A stretch of DNA of 24,310 nt from CAYWVR01 sp964461715 (GTDB lineage Bacteria > Planctomycetota > Phycisphaerae > FEN-1346). The stretch lies in NCBI GenBank assembly GCA_964461715.1, contig CAYWVR010000042.1, positions 1 through 24,310 on the forward strand. The letters run 5' to 3'. Shown piece after piece: positions 7,739-15,773 of the stretch (positions are counted from its first letter, which is position 1; the number at the start of each line of letters is the position of its first letter). Below the pieces are notes generated by a model. That model was not told where the DNA came from, did no database searches, and saw nothing but the letters and a program-made list of their open reading frames with translations. The translations under genes and the position numbers were made by a program.

Positions 7739-9022
7739 CTACTTCCGGCCGCAGCAGCGCTTGAACTTGCGGCCGGAGCCACAGGGACAGGGGTCGTTGC
7801 GGCCGACCTTGCCGGGCATGGGGCCGGGGGCCACGCGCATCTCGGACTCCGGGACTTCCGGGGCGGCCTCCTTCATCGGCGGCAGGCGACCGTCCTGGAC
7901 GTAGGAGGCGATGGTCCGCAGCTCCGGCAGGGCCTCGGCATAGAACATTTTGTGGCCCGCGCAGAAGTGGTTCCACCGGTCCGGACTTCGCCCGATCGGC
8001 CGGTGGTGCTTCGGGCAGCCCCCGTGGCAGAACTCGAGGAACTCACAATCCCGGCACATCGCGGGGAGGTCCGTCTTTAGGCGCGAGAACGCCTCCAGCA
8101 GGTCGCCCTGCCGGAGCTCCGCGAGCGGCGTCTCGTGGATGTTCCCCAGCCGCCACTCGCGGTACACGAAGTGGTCGCAGGCGTAGAGGTCGCCGTTCCA
8201 TTCGAGGACGTGGGCCGCCGCGCAGCGGTCGCTGTGCACGCACGTCGAGGCCCGCCCGAAGAGGATCGTGTGCAGGGCGTCGTCGAAGAAGCGGACCGAG
8301 ACCTTGCCGACGTCGCGCGCGGCCCACTGCTCGAAGATTTCCAGGAGGAACCGCCCGTACGCCTCCCCGCCCGAGGAGAAGGCCGTCGGCTCGTCGCTCC
8401 CCGGGAGGCGCTCCAGGATGGGAATAAACTGGAGATACCGCACCCCCCGGTTCACCAGGAAACGGTACAGGTTGGCCCCGTGAACCACGTTCGCGCGGTT
8501 GAGGGTCGAGAGGACGTTGTACTCGACGCCCTTCTCCTGGAGCATCTCCAGACCCCGCCACGCCCGGTGCCAGGAGGGACGCCCGGCCCCATCGAGGCGG
8601 AAGGCGTCATGGACCTGGGCCGGCCCGTCGATAGAGATGCCGATCAGGAAGCCCCGCTCCAGGAACAGGTCGCACCACGCCTCGTCGATCAGTGTCCCGT
8701 TGGTCTGGAACCCGTTGGTGACCGTCTGGCCGTCGGTCTTGTAGCGGTCCTGGAATTCGACGGCCTTGCGGTAAAAATCGATTCCCGCGAGCATCGGCTC
8801 GCCGCCCTGCCAGCCGAACTCCGCCCGCTCCGGCAGGCACTCGAGGTACTGGCGCGTGTACGTCTCGAGCGTCTCCTCGGTCATCTGGAACCGCTCGAAG
8901 TCGGGATACAGATCGCGCGGCTTCATGGTGTAGTAGCAGTAGCGGCAATCGAGGTTACAGACCCCGCAGACCGGCTTCGCCATGATGTGGAAGGGACGGG
9001 CGTCGTCGCTCACGGGCGGCAT
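7739..9022 (-). CDS. Anaerobic sulfatase-maturating enzyme, radical SAM/SPASM, with C-terminal SEC-C
   Basis: This enzyme of about 427 residues oxidises the active-site Cys (or Ser) of sulfatases to formylglycine without oxygen. The N-terminal CNLDCRYCYY (Cys22, 26, 29) binds the radical-SAM cluster, and GWQGGEPMLAG is the SAM-binding GGE motif. The C-terminal SPASM region is marked by CVHSDRCAAAHVLEWNGDLYACDHF and CRDCEFLEFCHGGCPKHH, for two auxiliary clusters. The last 20 residues (NDPCPCGSGRKFKRCC) are a SEC-C zinc motif, known from SecA, which many maturases lack. A TTG at 9046 overlaps the candidate -10 box and is rejected. ATG 9022 is listed, but GTG 9013 has a better-spaced GAGGA and is nearly as likely. 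It probably serves the convergent CIPAR sulfatase and others elsewhere. Confidence 0.93.
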   Translation of the reverse strand: MPPVSDDARPFHIMAKPVCGVCNLDCRYCYYTMKPRDLYPDFERFQMTEETLETYTRQYLECLPERAEFGWQGGEPMLAGIDFYRKAVEFQDRYKTDGQTVTNGFQTNGTLIDEAWCDLFLERGFLIGISIDGPAQVHDAFRLDGAGRPSWHRAWRGLEMLQEKGVEYNVLSTLNRANVVHGANLYRFLVNRGVRYLQFIPILERLPGSDEPTAFSSGGEAYGRFLLEIFEQWAARDVGKVSVRFFDDALHTILFGRASTCVHSDRCAAAHVLEWNGDLYACDHFVYREWRLGNIHETPLAELRQGDLLEAFSRLKTDLPAMCRDCEFLEFCHGGCPKHHRPIGRSPDRWNHFCAGHKMFYAEALPELRTIASYVQDGRLPPMKEAAPEVPESEMRVAPGPMPGKVGRNDPCPCGSGRKFKRCCGRK

Positions 9023-9045
9023 CCTCAAGGTTTCCGGGCCCTGCA

Positions 9046-9074
9046 ACTATACGCAGACCGGCCCGGCCGGGCAA
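9046..9074 (-). promoter_or_regulatory. Candidate promoter of the sulfatase maturase
   Basis: On the minus strand TTGCCC (plus 9069-9074) is followed after 17 bp by TATAGT (plus 9046-9051). Transcription would begin near 9039, leaving a leader of only about 15-25 nt, which rules out the upstream TTG start. Confidence 0.5.
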
Positions 9075-9101
9075 CCGGTCGCCCGTGCGACGGGGCCGTG
9101 C

Positions 9102-9107
9102 TAGAAT
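9102..9107 (+). promoter_or_regulatory. Possible -10 box for the broken small gene
   Basis: TAGAAT lies about 36 bp before the ATG at 9143. No acceptable -35 hexamer is seen at the usual distance, so this is weak. Confidence 0.25.
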
Positions 9108-9142
9108 CCAGGAGTACCGCCTCGATGCAGAAAGGAGACGCC

Positions 9143-9323
9143 ATGACTGCCGCGAAAACCTTGATCGCCGCCGCCGCTGTTCTGGCCCTTGGGTCGGTGG
9201 GCCTGGCCCCGGCCCAGAACGACGCCGATGGACGTCTTCGGGGACCGGGGCTGGGAGGCCGTGGCCGTCCTGCCCTCGGAGAAGGGCACGGTGATCCTGA
9301 TGAAGCGGCCGGTGCCGTTCTAG
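9143..9323 (+). pseudogene. Remnant of a small exported DUF4177-like protein
   Basis: ATG 9143 follows AAAGGAG and begins a good signal peptide (MTAAKTLIAAAAVLALGSVG, cleavage near APAQ). The frame then becomes Gly/Arg-rich sequence unlike a protein, and runs to a stop at 9418. In the next frame, from 9228 to the TAG at 9321, the DNA encodes GWEAVAVLPSEKGTVILMKRPVPF, which strongly resembles the end of DUF4177-type small proteins (GWELVAV...FKRP). The usual N-terminal half of such a domain (a YEYKVV-like strand) is absent. I infer a deletion plus frameshift that joined the signal peptide to the domain's tail out of frame. If the 91-codon frame is actually used, its product would be unrelated to any family I know. 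Confidence 0.55.
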
Positions 9324-9414
9324 CAACCATGCTCTCCGTGTGGCATGCCTACGCTGTCGCGCGCGAAAGACGTTTCCCGCCCGCAGGGCGAGCGGACTTC
9401 ATGCGACTCGCGTA

Positions 9415-9442
9415 TTGACCCGTTCGGGACGGGATGGATAAT
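9415..9442 (+). promoter_or_regulatory. Promoter candidate for the phoH operon
   Basis: TTGACC (9415-9420) and GATAAT (9437-9442) are 16 bp apart, each one base from consensus. This is the best promoter match in the window, 53 bp before the phoH start. Confidence 0.6.
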
Positions 9443-9495
9443 GGGAGGGGTGCCGGGGATCGATCCGGCCCCGCAGGGGACACGCCACCGACCGT

Positions 9496-10506
9496 ATGGA
9501 TAAAACCGTCAAGCTGCCGAGCGCCGACGCTCGCCGACTCGTCTTCGGGCCCCGCGACCGTCACCTGCGCCTCATCCGCGACCGGTTCGGCGTGCGCTTG
9601 GCCGCACGCGAGGAGAGAATCCACGTCAGCGGCCCCGACGACGCCGTCCTCCACACGGAAACGGTCCTCGACGAGCTGGGCCAGATGGCCGCCGACGGCC
9701 AGCGGATCACGGAGCGCGAGGTCCGCCAGCTCGTCGACACGGTCGCACGCTGCGGGCGCGGCCCGGAGAGCCTGCGAATCGAGGTCTTCACGACCGGGCG
9801 CGTCGTCCGGCCCCAGACGCCCGGCCAGCTGGCCTATTGCCGGGCGATCCTGGAGAACGACCTGACGTTCTGCATCGGTCCCGCAGGGACCGGCAAGACG
9901 TACTTGGCGGTGGCCACGGCCGTCCAGGCCCTCAAGCAAGAGAAGATCAAGCGGATGGTTCTGGTGCGGCCCGCGGTCGAGGCAGGCGAGAAGCTGGGCT
10001 TCCTGCCCGGCGACCTCCAGGCCAAGGTCAACCCATACCTGCGGCCCCTGCTGGACGCTCTGCACGACATGATGGGCTTCAAGCAGGTCCGGGCCATGAC
10101 CCAGACGGACGTCATCGAGATCATCCCCCTGGCCTACATGCGGGGCCGGACGCTCAACGACGCCTACATCATCCTCGACGAGGCCCAGAACACCACCACC
10201 GCCCAGATGAAGATGTTCCTGACGCGCATGGGCATGCACTCGAAGATGGTCGTGACGGGCGACATCACCCAGGTCGACCTCCAGGCGGGCACCAAGAGCG
10301 GCCTCGTGGACGCCTGGGAGAAGCTCCAGGGCATCGACGGCGTCGGACGCCAGGAGATGACCCGCCGCGACATCGTTCGCCACCGCCTCGTCCAGGCCAT
10401 CGTCAATGCCTACGAGCGGGGCGAGCGCGGCGCCGAGCATCGGTCGATCCAGAAACCGGGGGACGAAGCCCCCGCCTCCGAGGGAAACGACGATGGCCCT
10501 GTTTAG
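9496..10506 (+). CDS. phoH: PhoH family ATPase
   Basis: This 336-residue cytoplasmic P-loop ATPase belongs to the PhoH/YbeZ family, linked to RNA metabolism and functionally to YbeY. An N-terminal KH-like region (about 1-100) precedes Walker A GPAGTGKT (128-135) and Walker B IILDEAQN, followed by family signatures MFLTRMG and VVTGDITQVDL. The length is typical. The ATG at 9496 has only a distant purine tract (AGGGGA, 15 nt away), so initiation may be weak. It overlaps the next gene by 14 bp, indicating translational coupling, and ybeY lies two genes downstream, the usual PhoH-YbeY association. Confidence 0.95.
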   Translation: MDKTVKLPSADARRLVFGPRDRHLRLIRDRFGVRLAAREERIHVSGPDDAVLHTETVLDELGQMAADGQRITEREVRQLVDTVARCGRGPESLRIEVFTTGRVVRPQTPGQLAYCRAILENDLTFCIGPAGTGKTYLAVATAVQALKQEKIKRMVLVRPAVEAGEKLGFLPGDLQAKVNPYLRPLLDALHDMMGFKQVRAMTQTDVIEIIPLAYMRGRTLNDAYIILDEAQNTTTAQMKMFLTRMGMHSKMVVTGDITQVDLQAGTKSGLVDAWEKLQGIDGVGRQEMTRRDIVRHRLVQAIVNAYERGERGAEHRSIQKPGDEAPASEGNDDGPV

Positions 10507-12928
10507 CCGAAAACGCGGAAAACCGCGACGCGTCGAGCGGGTGCGGCCCGAGGGCGACGTGCCCTGGTACCGGCGGCTCGGGGCGCGGGAGGCCCGGGCG
10601 CCGCTCGCGGTGCTCGCGGGGTTCTTCGTCGCGGCGGTGGTAACCGTCCAGCTGCCGCGCCGGCCCCTGCCCTACCGGCTGGGCGAGCAGGTGACGCAGC
10701 CCGTCCGGAGCCGGGCAGCCTTCTCGCACCTCGACCGCGAAGCCACCCAGAAGGTCCGCGAGCTGGCCGCCCTGCGCGTCCCCGGCGTGTACAAGTCGGA
10801 CGTCCGGGGGATCGCGGCCCTTCGCCAGTCGCTCGCCGAGCTCGTGCAGGCCACCGCGGACGCGCCGTCGCTGGAGGAGATGCCCGAGCCGATCCTGAAG
10901 CGCTGGCCCCTGGACGCCGACCTCTTCGCCCGCATCCAGACCGCCCTCGGCGAGGAGGCCGCCAAGCTCGAGGCCGTCAAGAAACAGATCGCCGACGCGA
11001 CGGCGGCACTGGCAGACCCGACGGCCCTGCCCGTGCTTCAGGAGGAGGACCTCCAGCGGGAGAGCGCCCGGCTCCAGGAGATCAAGGAGGCCGTGGCCAA
11101 TCTCCCGCCCTATGTCTCCGCCCGGGTGCTCCTGCCGGAGAAACCGTCGACCGCCGCCATCACCCTGGCCACCGACGGTCTCGCGACGCTGGCCCTGAAG
11201 GACGTTCTGCGCCAGACGGAGACGAGCGGCATCCAGGATCGGCTCGTCGACGCCGTGGACCCGTCGCTCGGGCCCGTCTTCGGGCAGAACGGCCTCGAGC
11301 AACTGGCCGGGCCGATGGGCGAGATGGTCGGGCCCACCCTGACCTACGACCGGGCCGCCACCGACGCCCGCCGCACCGCCGCCCGCGAGGACGTCGCCCC
11401 GATCCGCCGCGAGTACGTCCGCGGGTCGGTCCTCGTGGAGGCCGATTGGACCGCCCCGACGACGATCACCGAGGCCCACCTTCAACTCCTGGAGGAGGAG
11501 CAGGAGGCCTATCGCGACGCCCTGGGCCTCGCGCGCCGGGCGATGTCCTGGGTGGGGGTGGCGGCCGTGATCGCGGCCCTGGGAGGTCTGGCGGCGGCGT
11601 ACACGTGGCGCTTCGAGCGAGGCATCGCCCGCAGCGTCCCGCGCTCCTTCGTCCTGTGCCTGCTGGCCCTGGTGATCGTCGGCGGGGCGAAGGCCATCGC
11701 CCAGGCGGGCGGCCACCCGGCCTTCCACGTGCTCCTGCTGGTGACGGCGGCCATGATCGTGACCATCGCTTACGCCCAGGCGTACGCCCTGGCCGTCGCG
11801 GGCGTGCTGGTCGTGCTCGTGGCCATCGCCGTCAACGCCCAGCTCGACTGGGCCATCGTGACGGCGACGGGGACGGCGGTGGCGGTCCTCGCGCTGGGCG
11901 AGATCAACAACCGCTCGAAGCTCATCAAGGTCGGGGCCCTGGCCGGCGGAGCCATGCTCGTGGTGATGAACGCCCTGGCCCTGTGGCGACTGGAGTGGAC
12001 CCCCGCGACCCTCTGGCAGGCCCTGCCCCACTTCGTCGCGGGATGGGCCGCCGGGTTCGTCATGCTCGGGCTCCTCCCCTTCATCGAGCGGGCCTTCGGC
12101 ATCGTCACCAACATCAGCCTGCTGGAGCTCTGCGACGTGAACCAGCCGGCCCTGAAGCGCCTGGCCCTCGAAGCCCCCGGCACATACACGCACAGCCTGT
12201 TGATCGGGACGCTGGCGGAGGCGGCGGCCGAGGCCATCGGCGCCAACGGCCTCCTCGCCCGCGTCGGCGCCTACTTCCACGACATCGGCAAGACCAACAA
12301 GCCCCGCTACTACATCGAGAACTGGCAGCAGGAAAAGGCCACCCACGAGGGCCTGACGCCCCAGATGAGCCGCCTCGTCATCACCAGCCACGTCAAGGAC
12401 GGCCTGGAGATGGCCGACCGCCTCGGCCTCCCGCCCGTCATCAAGCGCTTCATCCAGGAGCACCACGGCACGACCCTCGTCGAGTACTTCTACCGCGAGG
12501 CCGAGCGGCGGAAGACGGAGGAAGGCGGCGACGCCCCGAAGGAGGAAGATTACCGCTATCCCGGCCCGAAGCCCCAGTCGCCGGAGACGGCCATCGTCAT
12601 GCTCGCCGACGCCGTCGAGGGCGCCACCCGAAGCCTCAAGGAACACACGCCGGCCAAGATCAAGGCGACGGTTCACGAGATGGTAATGAAACGATTACTC
12701 GACGGCCAGCTCGATTCGAGCGGCCTGACGCTCTCGGACCTCCATCGCATCGAGGAGACCTTGACGAAGACGCTCCTTTCGGTTTATCATGGCCGCGTCC
12801 CGTACCCGGCAGACAAGACGCCGCCGGCGCCGGGCCCCGCCCCGGCCAAGGGCGAGCCCGCCCCGGCCGCTCCCGAGGCGGCGGCCGAGGGTGCCGGAGG
12901 CGGAGTCGAGACGGGCGACGAAGCCTAG
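10493..12928 (+). CDS. 7TM-HD membrane phosphohydrolase (PgpH-like)
   Basis: This 811-residue inner-membrane protein has one N-terminal transmembrane segment (about 37-52), a large extracytoplasmic 7TMR-HDED-type domain (about 55-340), a block of hydrophobic segments (about 349-555) and a cytoplasmic HD domain. The HD residues are visible: YTHS (His567), FHDIGK (His596-Asp597), then FIQEHHG and LADAVEGATR. In Listeria, PgpH of this architecture hydrolyses c-di-AMP; the same activity here is an inference, made more plausible by the diadenylate cyclase gene about 10 kb downstream. The C-terminal 40 residues are Pro/Ala/Glu-rich and probably disordered. ATG 10493 has GAGGGA at good spacing and lies inside the end of phoH. 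The phoH-7TM-HD-ybeY order is widespread in bacteria. Confidence 0.92.
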   Translation: MALFSRKRGKPRRVERVRPEGDVPWYRRLGAREARAPLAVLAGFFVAAVVTVQLPRRPLPYRLGEQVTQPVRSRAAFSHLDREATQKVRELAALRVPGVYKSDVRGIAALRQSLAELVQATADAPSLEEMPEPILKRWPLDADLFARIQTALGEEAAKLEAVKKQIADATAALADPTALPVLQEEDLQRESARLQEIKEAVANLPPYVSARVLLPEKPSTAAITLATDGLATLALKDVLRQTETSGIQDRLVDAVDPSLGPVFGQNGLEQLAGPMGEMVGPTLTYDRAATDARRTAAREDVAPIRREYVRGSVLVEADWTAPTTITEAHLQLLEEEQEAYRDALGLARRAMSWVGVAAVIAALGGLAAAYTWRFERGIARSVPRSFVLCLLALVIVGGAKAIAQAGGHPAFHVLLLVTAAMIVTIAYAQAYALAVAGVLVVLVAIAVNAQLDWAIVTATGTAVAVLALGEINNRSKLIKVGALAGGAMLVVMNALALWRLEWTPATLWQALPHFVAGWAAGFVMLGLLPFIERAFGIVTNISLLELCDVNQPALKRLALEAPGTYTHSLLIGTLAEAAAEAIGANGLLARVGAYFHDIGKTNKPRYYIENWQQEKATHEGLTPQMSRLVITSHVKDGLEMADRLGLPPVIKRFIQEHHGTTLVEYFYREAERRKTEEGGDAPKEEDYRYPGPKPQSPETAIVMLADAVEGATRSLKEHTPAKIKATVHEMVMKRLLDGQLDSSGLTLSDLHRIEETLTKTLLSVYHGRVPYPADKTPPAPGPAPAKGEPAPAAPEAAAEGAGGGVETGDEA

Positions 12929-12997
12929 GGTCGGAACGGGCGCGCGGGCCCGCACGGGCGTGCGTCTTCCGGACCCGCAGAGGGGACGTGCGACGGT

Positions 12998-13474
12998 ATG
13001 GCGAAGATCGAGATCACGGACCTCCAGGACCTGATCGATCTGGACCGAAAACTGATCCTCCAGGTGCTTCGCCGCGCCATGAAGGAAGAGGGACGCGCTG
13101 CCCGGAGCCTTTCGATCGTCCTCACCGACAGCCGCCATATCCGCGATCTGAACCGCGAGTACCTCGGTGTCGACGATGCGACCGACGTCATCTGCTTCCC
13201 GCTCGAAGATTACGACTGGCCGCACGCGCTGTCCAACGGCGGAATCAACGGCGAGATCGTTGCCTCGGCCGAGATGGCCCTCGATCAGGCCCTGGCCCGC
13301 GATCTCGATCCGCGGGCCGAGTTGCTGCTGTACCTCGTCCATGGGCTCCTGCACCTGATCGGCTACGACGACCGGTCCCCGGACCAGGCCGTGGTCATGC
13401 ATCAGCGAGAGGATGAGCTGCTCGAACAGTTCGGCTTCATGAACGTCTACGCCAGCCGCCCCACCGCCTCGTAG
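12998..13474 (+). CDS. ybeY: Endoribonuclease YbeY
   Basis: This 158-residue metal-dependent RNase acts in 16S rRNA 3'-end maturation and ribosome quality control. The signature is HGLLHLIGYDD (115-125), preceded by VDDATDVICFPL and GEIVAS, all typical. The usual third zinc ligand is His (HGxLHLxGYDH); here it is Asp125, a replacement also known from other phyla such as Bacteroidetes, so activity is expected. The start has a distant AGAGGGG. It follows the 7TM-HD gene by 69 bp and shares its operon with phoH. Confidence 0.94.
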   Translation: MAKIEITDLQDLIDLDRKLILQVLRRAMKEEGRAARSLSIVLTDSRHIRDLNREYLGVDDATDVICFPLEDYDWPHALSNGGINGEIVASAEMALDQALARDLDPRAELLLYLVHGLLHLIGYDDRSPDQAVVMHQREDELLEQFGFMNVYASRPTAS

Positions 13475-13537
13475 ACAGACCGCCGCGCCGCGCGCCGCCG
13501 GGCGCGGGCCGGTTCCTTTCAGGAGGAGACCCGTCGG

Positions 13538-14818
13538 GTGTCCCATCTGTGGCTTGCCGTCGGCGTGGCCGCCGTCGGATTCAGCTTGCTCTTCGCCCTG
13601 GCCCACCACGCCCTTCGCCACTTCTCCCGTGCCCGGCTCGAGGAAGCGCTCGCCCGGCGCGGGCGCCTGCCCGAGCTGCAGCAGCTCTTCGAGCATCATG
13701 AGGAGCTGACCCGGACCACCGGCCTCCTCTGGATTCTCAGCCTCATGGCCCTGGCCCTGGCATCGCTCGCCTACGGCACGCGGGAGCTGGGGACGACCAC
13801 GGCGGGATGGGCGGCCGGGGCGGCCGGGGCGGCCCTCGCGGCCCTCGTCTTCGGCGGCGTCGTGCCGATGGCCTGGGCCCGCTACGCCGGCGACGCCTTC
13901 CTCGCGCGCGCGCTGCCGCTGCTGCAGGCCTGCCGGCGCGCCTTTCTGCCCGCGGACCGCGTGCTGGGCCTGGTAGACCTCCTGGTGCGGCGGCTGCTGG
14001 GGGTGGCCGCGGCGACGGGCCCCGGCTCCCACATCGAGGAGGAGATTCGCAGCGTCGTCTCCGAGGGCGAACGCGAGGGCACCATCGAGGAGGACCAGAA
14101 GGACATGATCGAGAGCGTCATCGAGTTCAAGAAGGCCGACGCCACCGAGATCATGACCCCCCGCACCGACATCGTCAGCATCGAGGCCGACGCCCGGCCC
14201 CCCGAGGCCCGCACCCTCGTCAACGAGTCCGGCCACAGCCGCATCCCCGTCATCGAGGGCAACATCGACACCATCGTCGGCATCCTCTACGCCAAGGACC
14301 TGCTCCAAGTGGCCGGGCGGCCGGAGGCCGAGGACGTCTCCGTGCGCGAGCTGATGAGGAAGCCCCTGTTCGTCCCCGAGACGAAGAAGCTCGACGAGCT
14401 CTTGCACGAGCTCCAGCTCCACAAGGTCCACATCGCCGTCGTCCTGGACGAGTACGGCGGGACGGCGGGCCTCGTGACCATCGAGGACATCATCGAGGAA
14501 ATCTTCGGCGACATCGTCGACGAGTACGAGGAGGCCCCGCCCGAACCCATCCGCCGCGTCGACGACCGGGCTTTCGAGGTCGAGGCCCGCGTCCACATCG
14601 ACGAGCTGAACGACGAGCTGGACCTGGAACTGCCGGAGGACGAGGATTTCGAGACGATTGGCGGGTTCGTCCTCAGTCGCCTCGGCACGATCCCGAAAGC
14701 GGGGGAGGTGCTGGACGAGCGCGGCGTGCGAATTACGGTGACCGACGCCGAGGAGCGGCGGATCACGCGACTGCGGATCGACCTCGCCCCCGAGCCCGCC
14801 ACCCCCGAGGAGGAGTAA
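13538..14818 (+). CDS. CNNM/CorC-type membrane protein with CBS pair
   Basis: This 426-residue protein is of the HlyC/CorC (CNNM-like) family, implicated in magnesium or other cation efflux. The N-terminal third holds several hydrophobic segments (about 4-24, 62-80, 86-112). A linker (EEEIRSVVSEGEREGTIEED) leads to two CBS domains: EIMTPRTDIVSIEAD to GILYAKDLL, and VRELMRKPLFVPETKKL to GLVTIEDIIEEIFGDI. The CorC/HlyC C-terminal domain (FEVEARVHIDELND to FVLSRLGTIPKAGE) follows. The start is GTG 13538 with AGGAGGAG about 10 bases upstream. The membrane part is less conserved than the CBS part, so the transport role is inferred. It sits between ybeY and recO, as CorC-type genes commonly do. Confidence 0.9.
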   Translation: MSHLWLAVGVAAVGFSLLFALAHHALRHFSRARLEEALARRGRLPELQQLFEHHEELTRTTGLLWILSLMALALASLAYGTRELGTTTAGWAAGAAGAALAALVFGGVVPMAWARYAGDAFLARALPLLQACRRAFLPADRVLGLVDLLVRRLLGVAAATGPGSHIEEEIRSVVSEGEREGTIEEDQKDMIESVIEFKKADATEIMTPRTDIVSIEADARPPEARTLVNESGHSRIPVIEGNIDTIVGILYAKDLLQVAGRPEAEDVSVRELMRKPLFVPETKKLDELLHELQLHKVHIAVVLDEYGGTAGLVTIEDIIEEIFGDIVDEYEEAPPEPIRRVDDRAFEVEARVHIDELNDELDLELPEDEDFETIGGFVLSRLGTIPKAGEVLDERGVRITVTDAEERRITRLRIDLAPEPATPEEE

Positions 14819-14840
14819 CGGGGCCCGGCGGCATGGTGGT

Positions 14841-14902
14841 ACGGGCAGCTTGCCTGCCCGTGCACCGGGACGTTCGCCGCGGTGGGCCAGAGACCCACCG
14901 CG
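14841..14902. repeat. Two tandem hairpins between the CorC gene and recO
   Basis: ACGGGCAG (14841-14848) pairs with CTGCCCGT (14854-14861) across a 5-nt loop. CGCGGTGGG (14878-14886) pairs with CCCACCGCG (14894-14902) across a 7-nt loop. Neither has a T tract, so they are not classic terminators. They look like a REP-type palindromic pair inserted in an intergenic gap, or an mRNA processing or attenuation element. Confidence 0.7.
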
Positions 14903-14929
14903 CCCGGATACGATTCCCACGGAGACGCC

Positions 14930-15673
14930 GTGACCATTCACAAGTCCCTCGTCCTGACGCTCCGCACCCTCGATTACAGCGAGACGAGCCAGGTCGTCGT
15001 CTTCCTGGCCCGGGACGCCGGCCTCCTGCGGGGCTTGGCAAAGGGATCGAAGCGCGGCCAGAACCCGTTCGGCGGGCCGCTCGACCGGTGGACGCTGGCC
15101 GAGGCGGTCTTCAGCCTCCGCGATCCGACGCGCCTGGCGACCCTTATGGAGATCTACGAGCACGAGCGCTTCGCGGGGCTCCGGGACCGGCTCGCCGCCT
15201 TCTACGGGGCCTCACTCGTGACGGAGATGTTGCTGGCCCTCCTGCCCGAGGGCGACCCGCAGCCGGCCGTCTTCGACCTCGCGGTCGAGGCCCTCGGGCG
15301 GCTGGATGAGGCCGAGCCGGCCCAAGCGCGGGCCCTGGCCCTGGCCTTGGCGTGGCGGCTGCTGGCAACCCTGGGCTACGCCGTCGACATGGGTCGCTGC
15401 GTCGAGTGCGGGGCCGAGATCGAGCCGGGGCGGCCCGTCGAGTTCAGCGGGGCCGTCGGCGGGCCCGTGTGCCCGAACTGCCGCCCCCCGGGCCGCACCG
15501 TGACCCTCACGGGCAAGGCCGCCGAGGCGATCACGTTCCTGGCCTCGGCCGAGTGGAGCGAAGTGCGACGGGTGCGGCTGGGCGAGCCGACCGCCAAGGC
15601 CCTCCGCGCTGCCCTCCAGGCCCGCATGGAGGAGCTCGCGGGCCGGACCCTGAGCAGCCTGCCATACCTTTGA
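14930..15673 (+). CDS. recO: DNA repair protein RecO
   Basis: This 247-residue recombination mediator loads RecA with RecR on gapped DNA. The N-terminal OB fold is recognisable from VLTLRTLDYSETSQVVVFLARDAGLLRGLAKGS, where the family has DY.E...v......G....akG. A helical middle domain follows, then a C4 zinc site (Cys157, 160, 181, 184: CVECGAE and CPNC). GTG 14930 is chosen because GGAG lies 5 bases upstream and the protein then begins at the family's normal point; the frame is open further upstream through the hairpin region. It is the last gene of the phoH unit. Confidence 0.93.
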   Translation: MTIHKSLVLTLRTLDYSETSQVVVFLARDAGLLRGLAKGSKRGQNPFGGPLDRWTLAEAVFSLRDPTRLATLMEIYEHERFAGLRDRLAAFYGASLVTEMLLALLPEGDPQPAVFDLAVEALGRLDEAEPAQARALALALAWRLLATLGYAVDMGRCVECGAEIEPGRPVEFSGAVGGPVCPNCRPPGRTVTLTGKAAEAITFLASAEWSEVRRVRLGEPTAKALRAALQARMEELAGRTLSSLPYL

Positions 15674-15690
15674 TCGGGTGGCGTGCCCGT

Positions 15691-15716
15691 CCCCGCGGCA
15701 AAGGGGTGCTTTTTTG
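15691..15716 (+). terminator. Weak terminator-like hairpin after recO
   Basis: CCCC-GCGGCAAA-GGGG is followed by TGCTTTTTTG. The stem is only 4 bp, but the T run and the consensus -10 box immediately downstream fit the end of one transcription unit and the start of another. Confidence 0.35.
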
Positions 15717-15727
15717 CTGGAGCCGTG

Positions 15728-15733
15728 TATAAT
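15728..15733 (+). promoter_or_regulatory. Consensus -10 box TATAAT
   Basis: A perfect TATAAT preceded directly by TG lies 41 bp before the TPR-protein start. No good -35 hexamer is visible at 16-18 bp, so the TG may compensate. It is likely to start the second operon. Confidence 0.5.
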
Positions 15734-15773
15734 GGCGTCGACCGTGAGACCCCGGTGGGAGGAGGGTCCCGTG

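Noticed and set aside
8135..9142. Long plus-strand ORF opposite the maturase
   Set aside because: Antisense shadow of a clear radical-SAM gene; only the part from 9143 has its own start signals.
10403..12676. 757-codon minus-strand ORF opposite the 7TM-HD gene
   Set aside because: Shadow frame of a well-identified membrane HD protein in GC-rich DNA.
13488..13507. CCGCGC/GCGCGG hairpin between ybeY and the CorC gene as a terminator
   Set aside because: No T tract and the operon continues; short GC palindromes of this kind are expected by chance here.
12695..15163. 822-codon minus-strand ORF opposite ybeY, the CorC gene and recO
   Set aside because: Spans three identified genes and their gaps; no start signal or domain seen.
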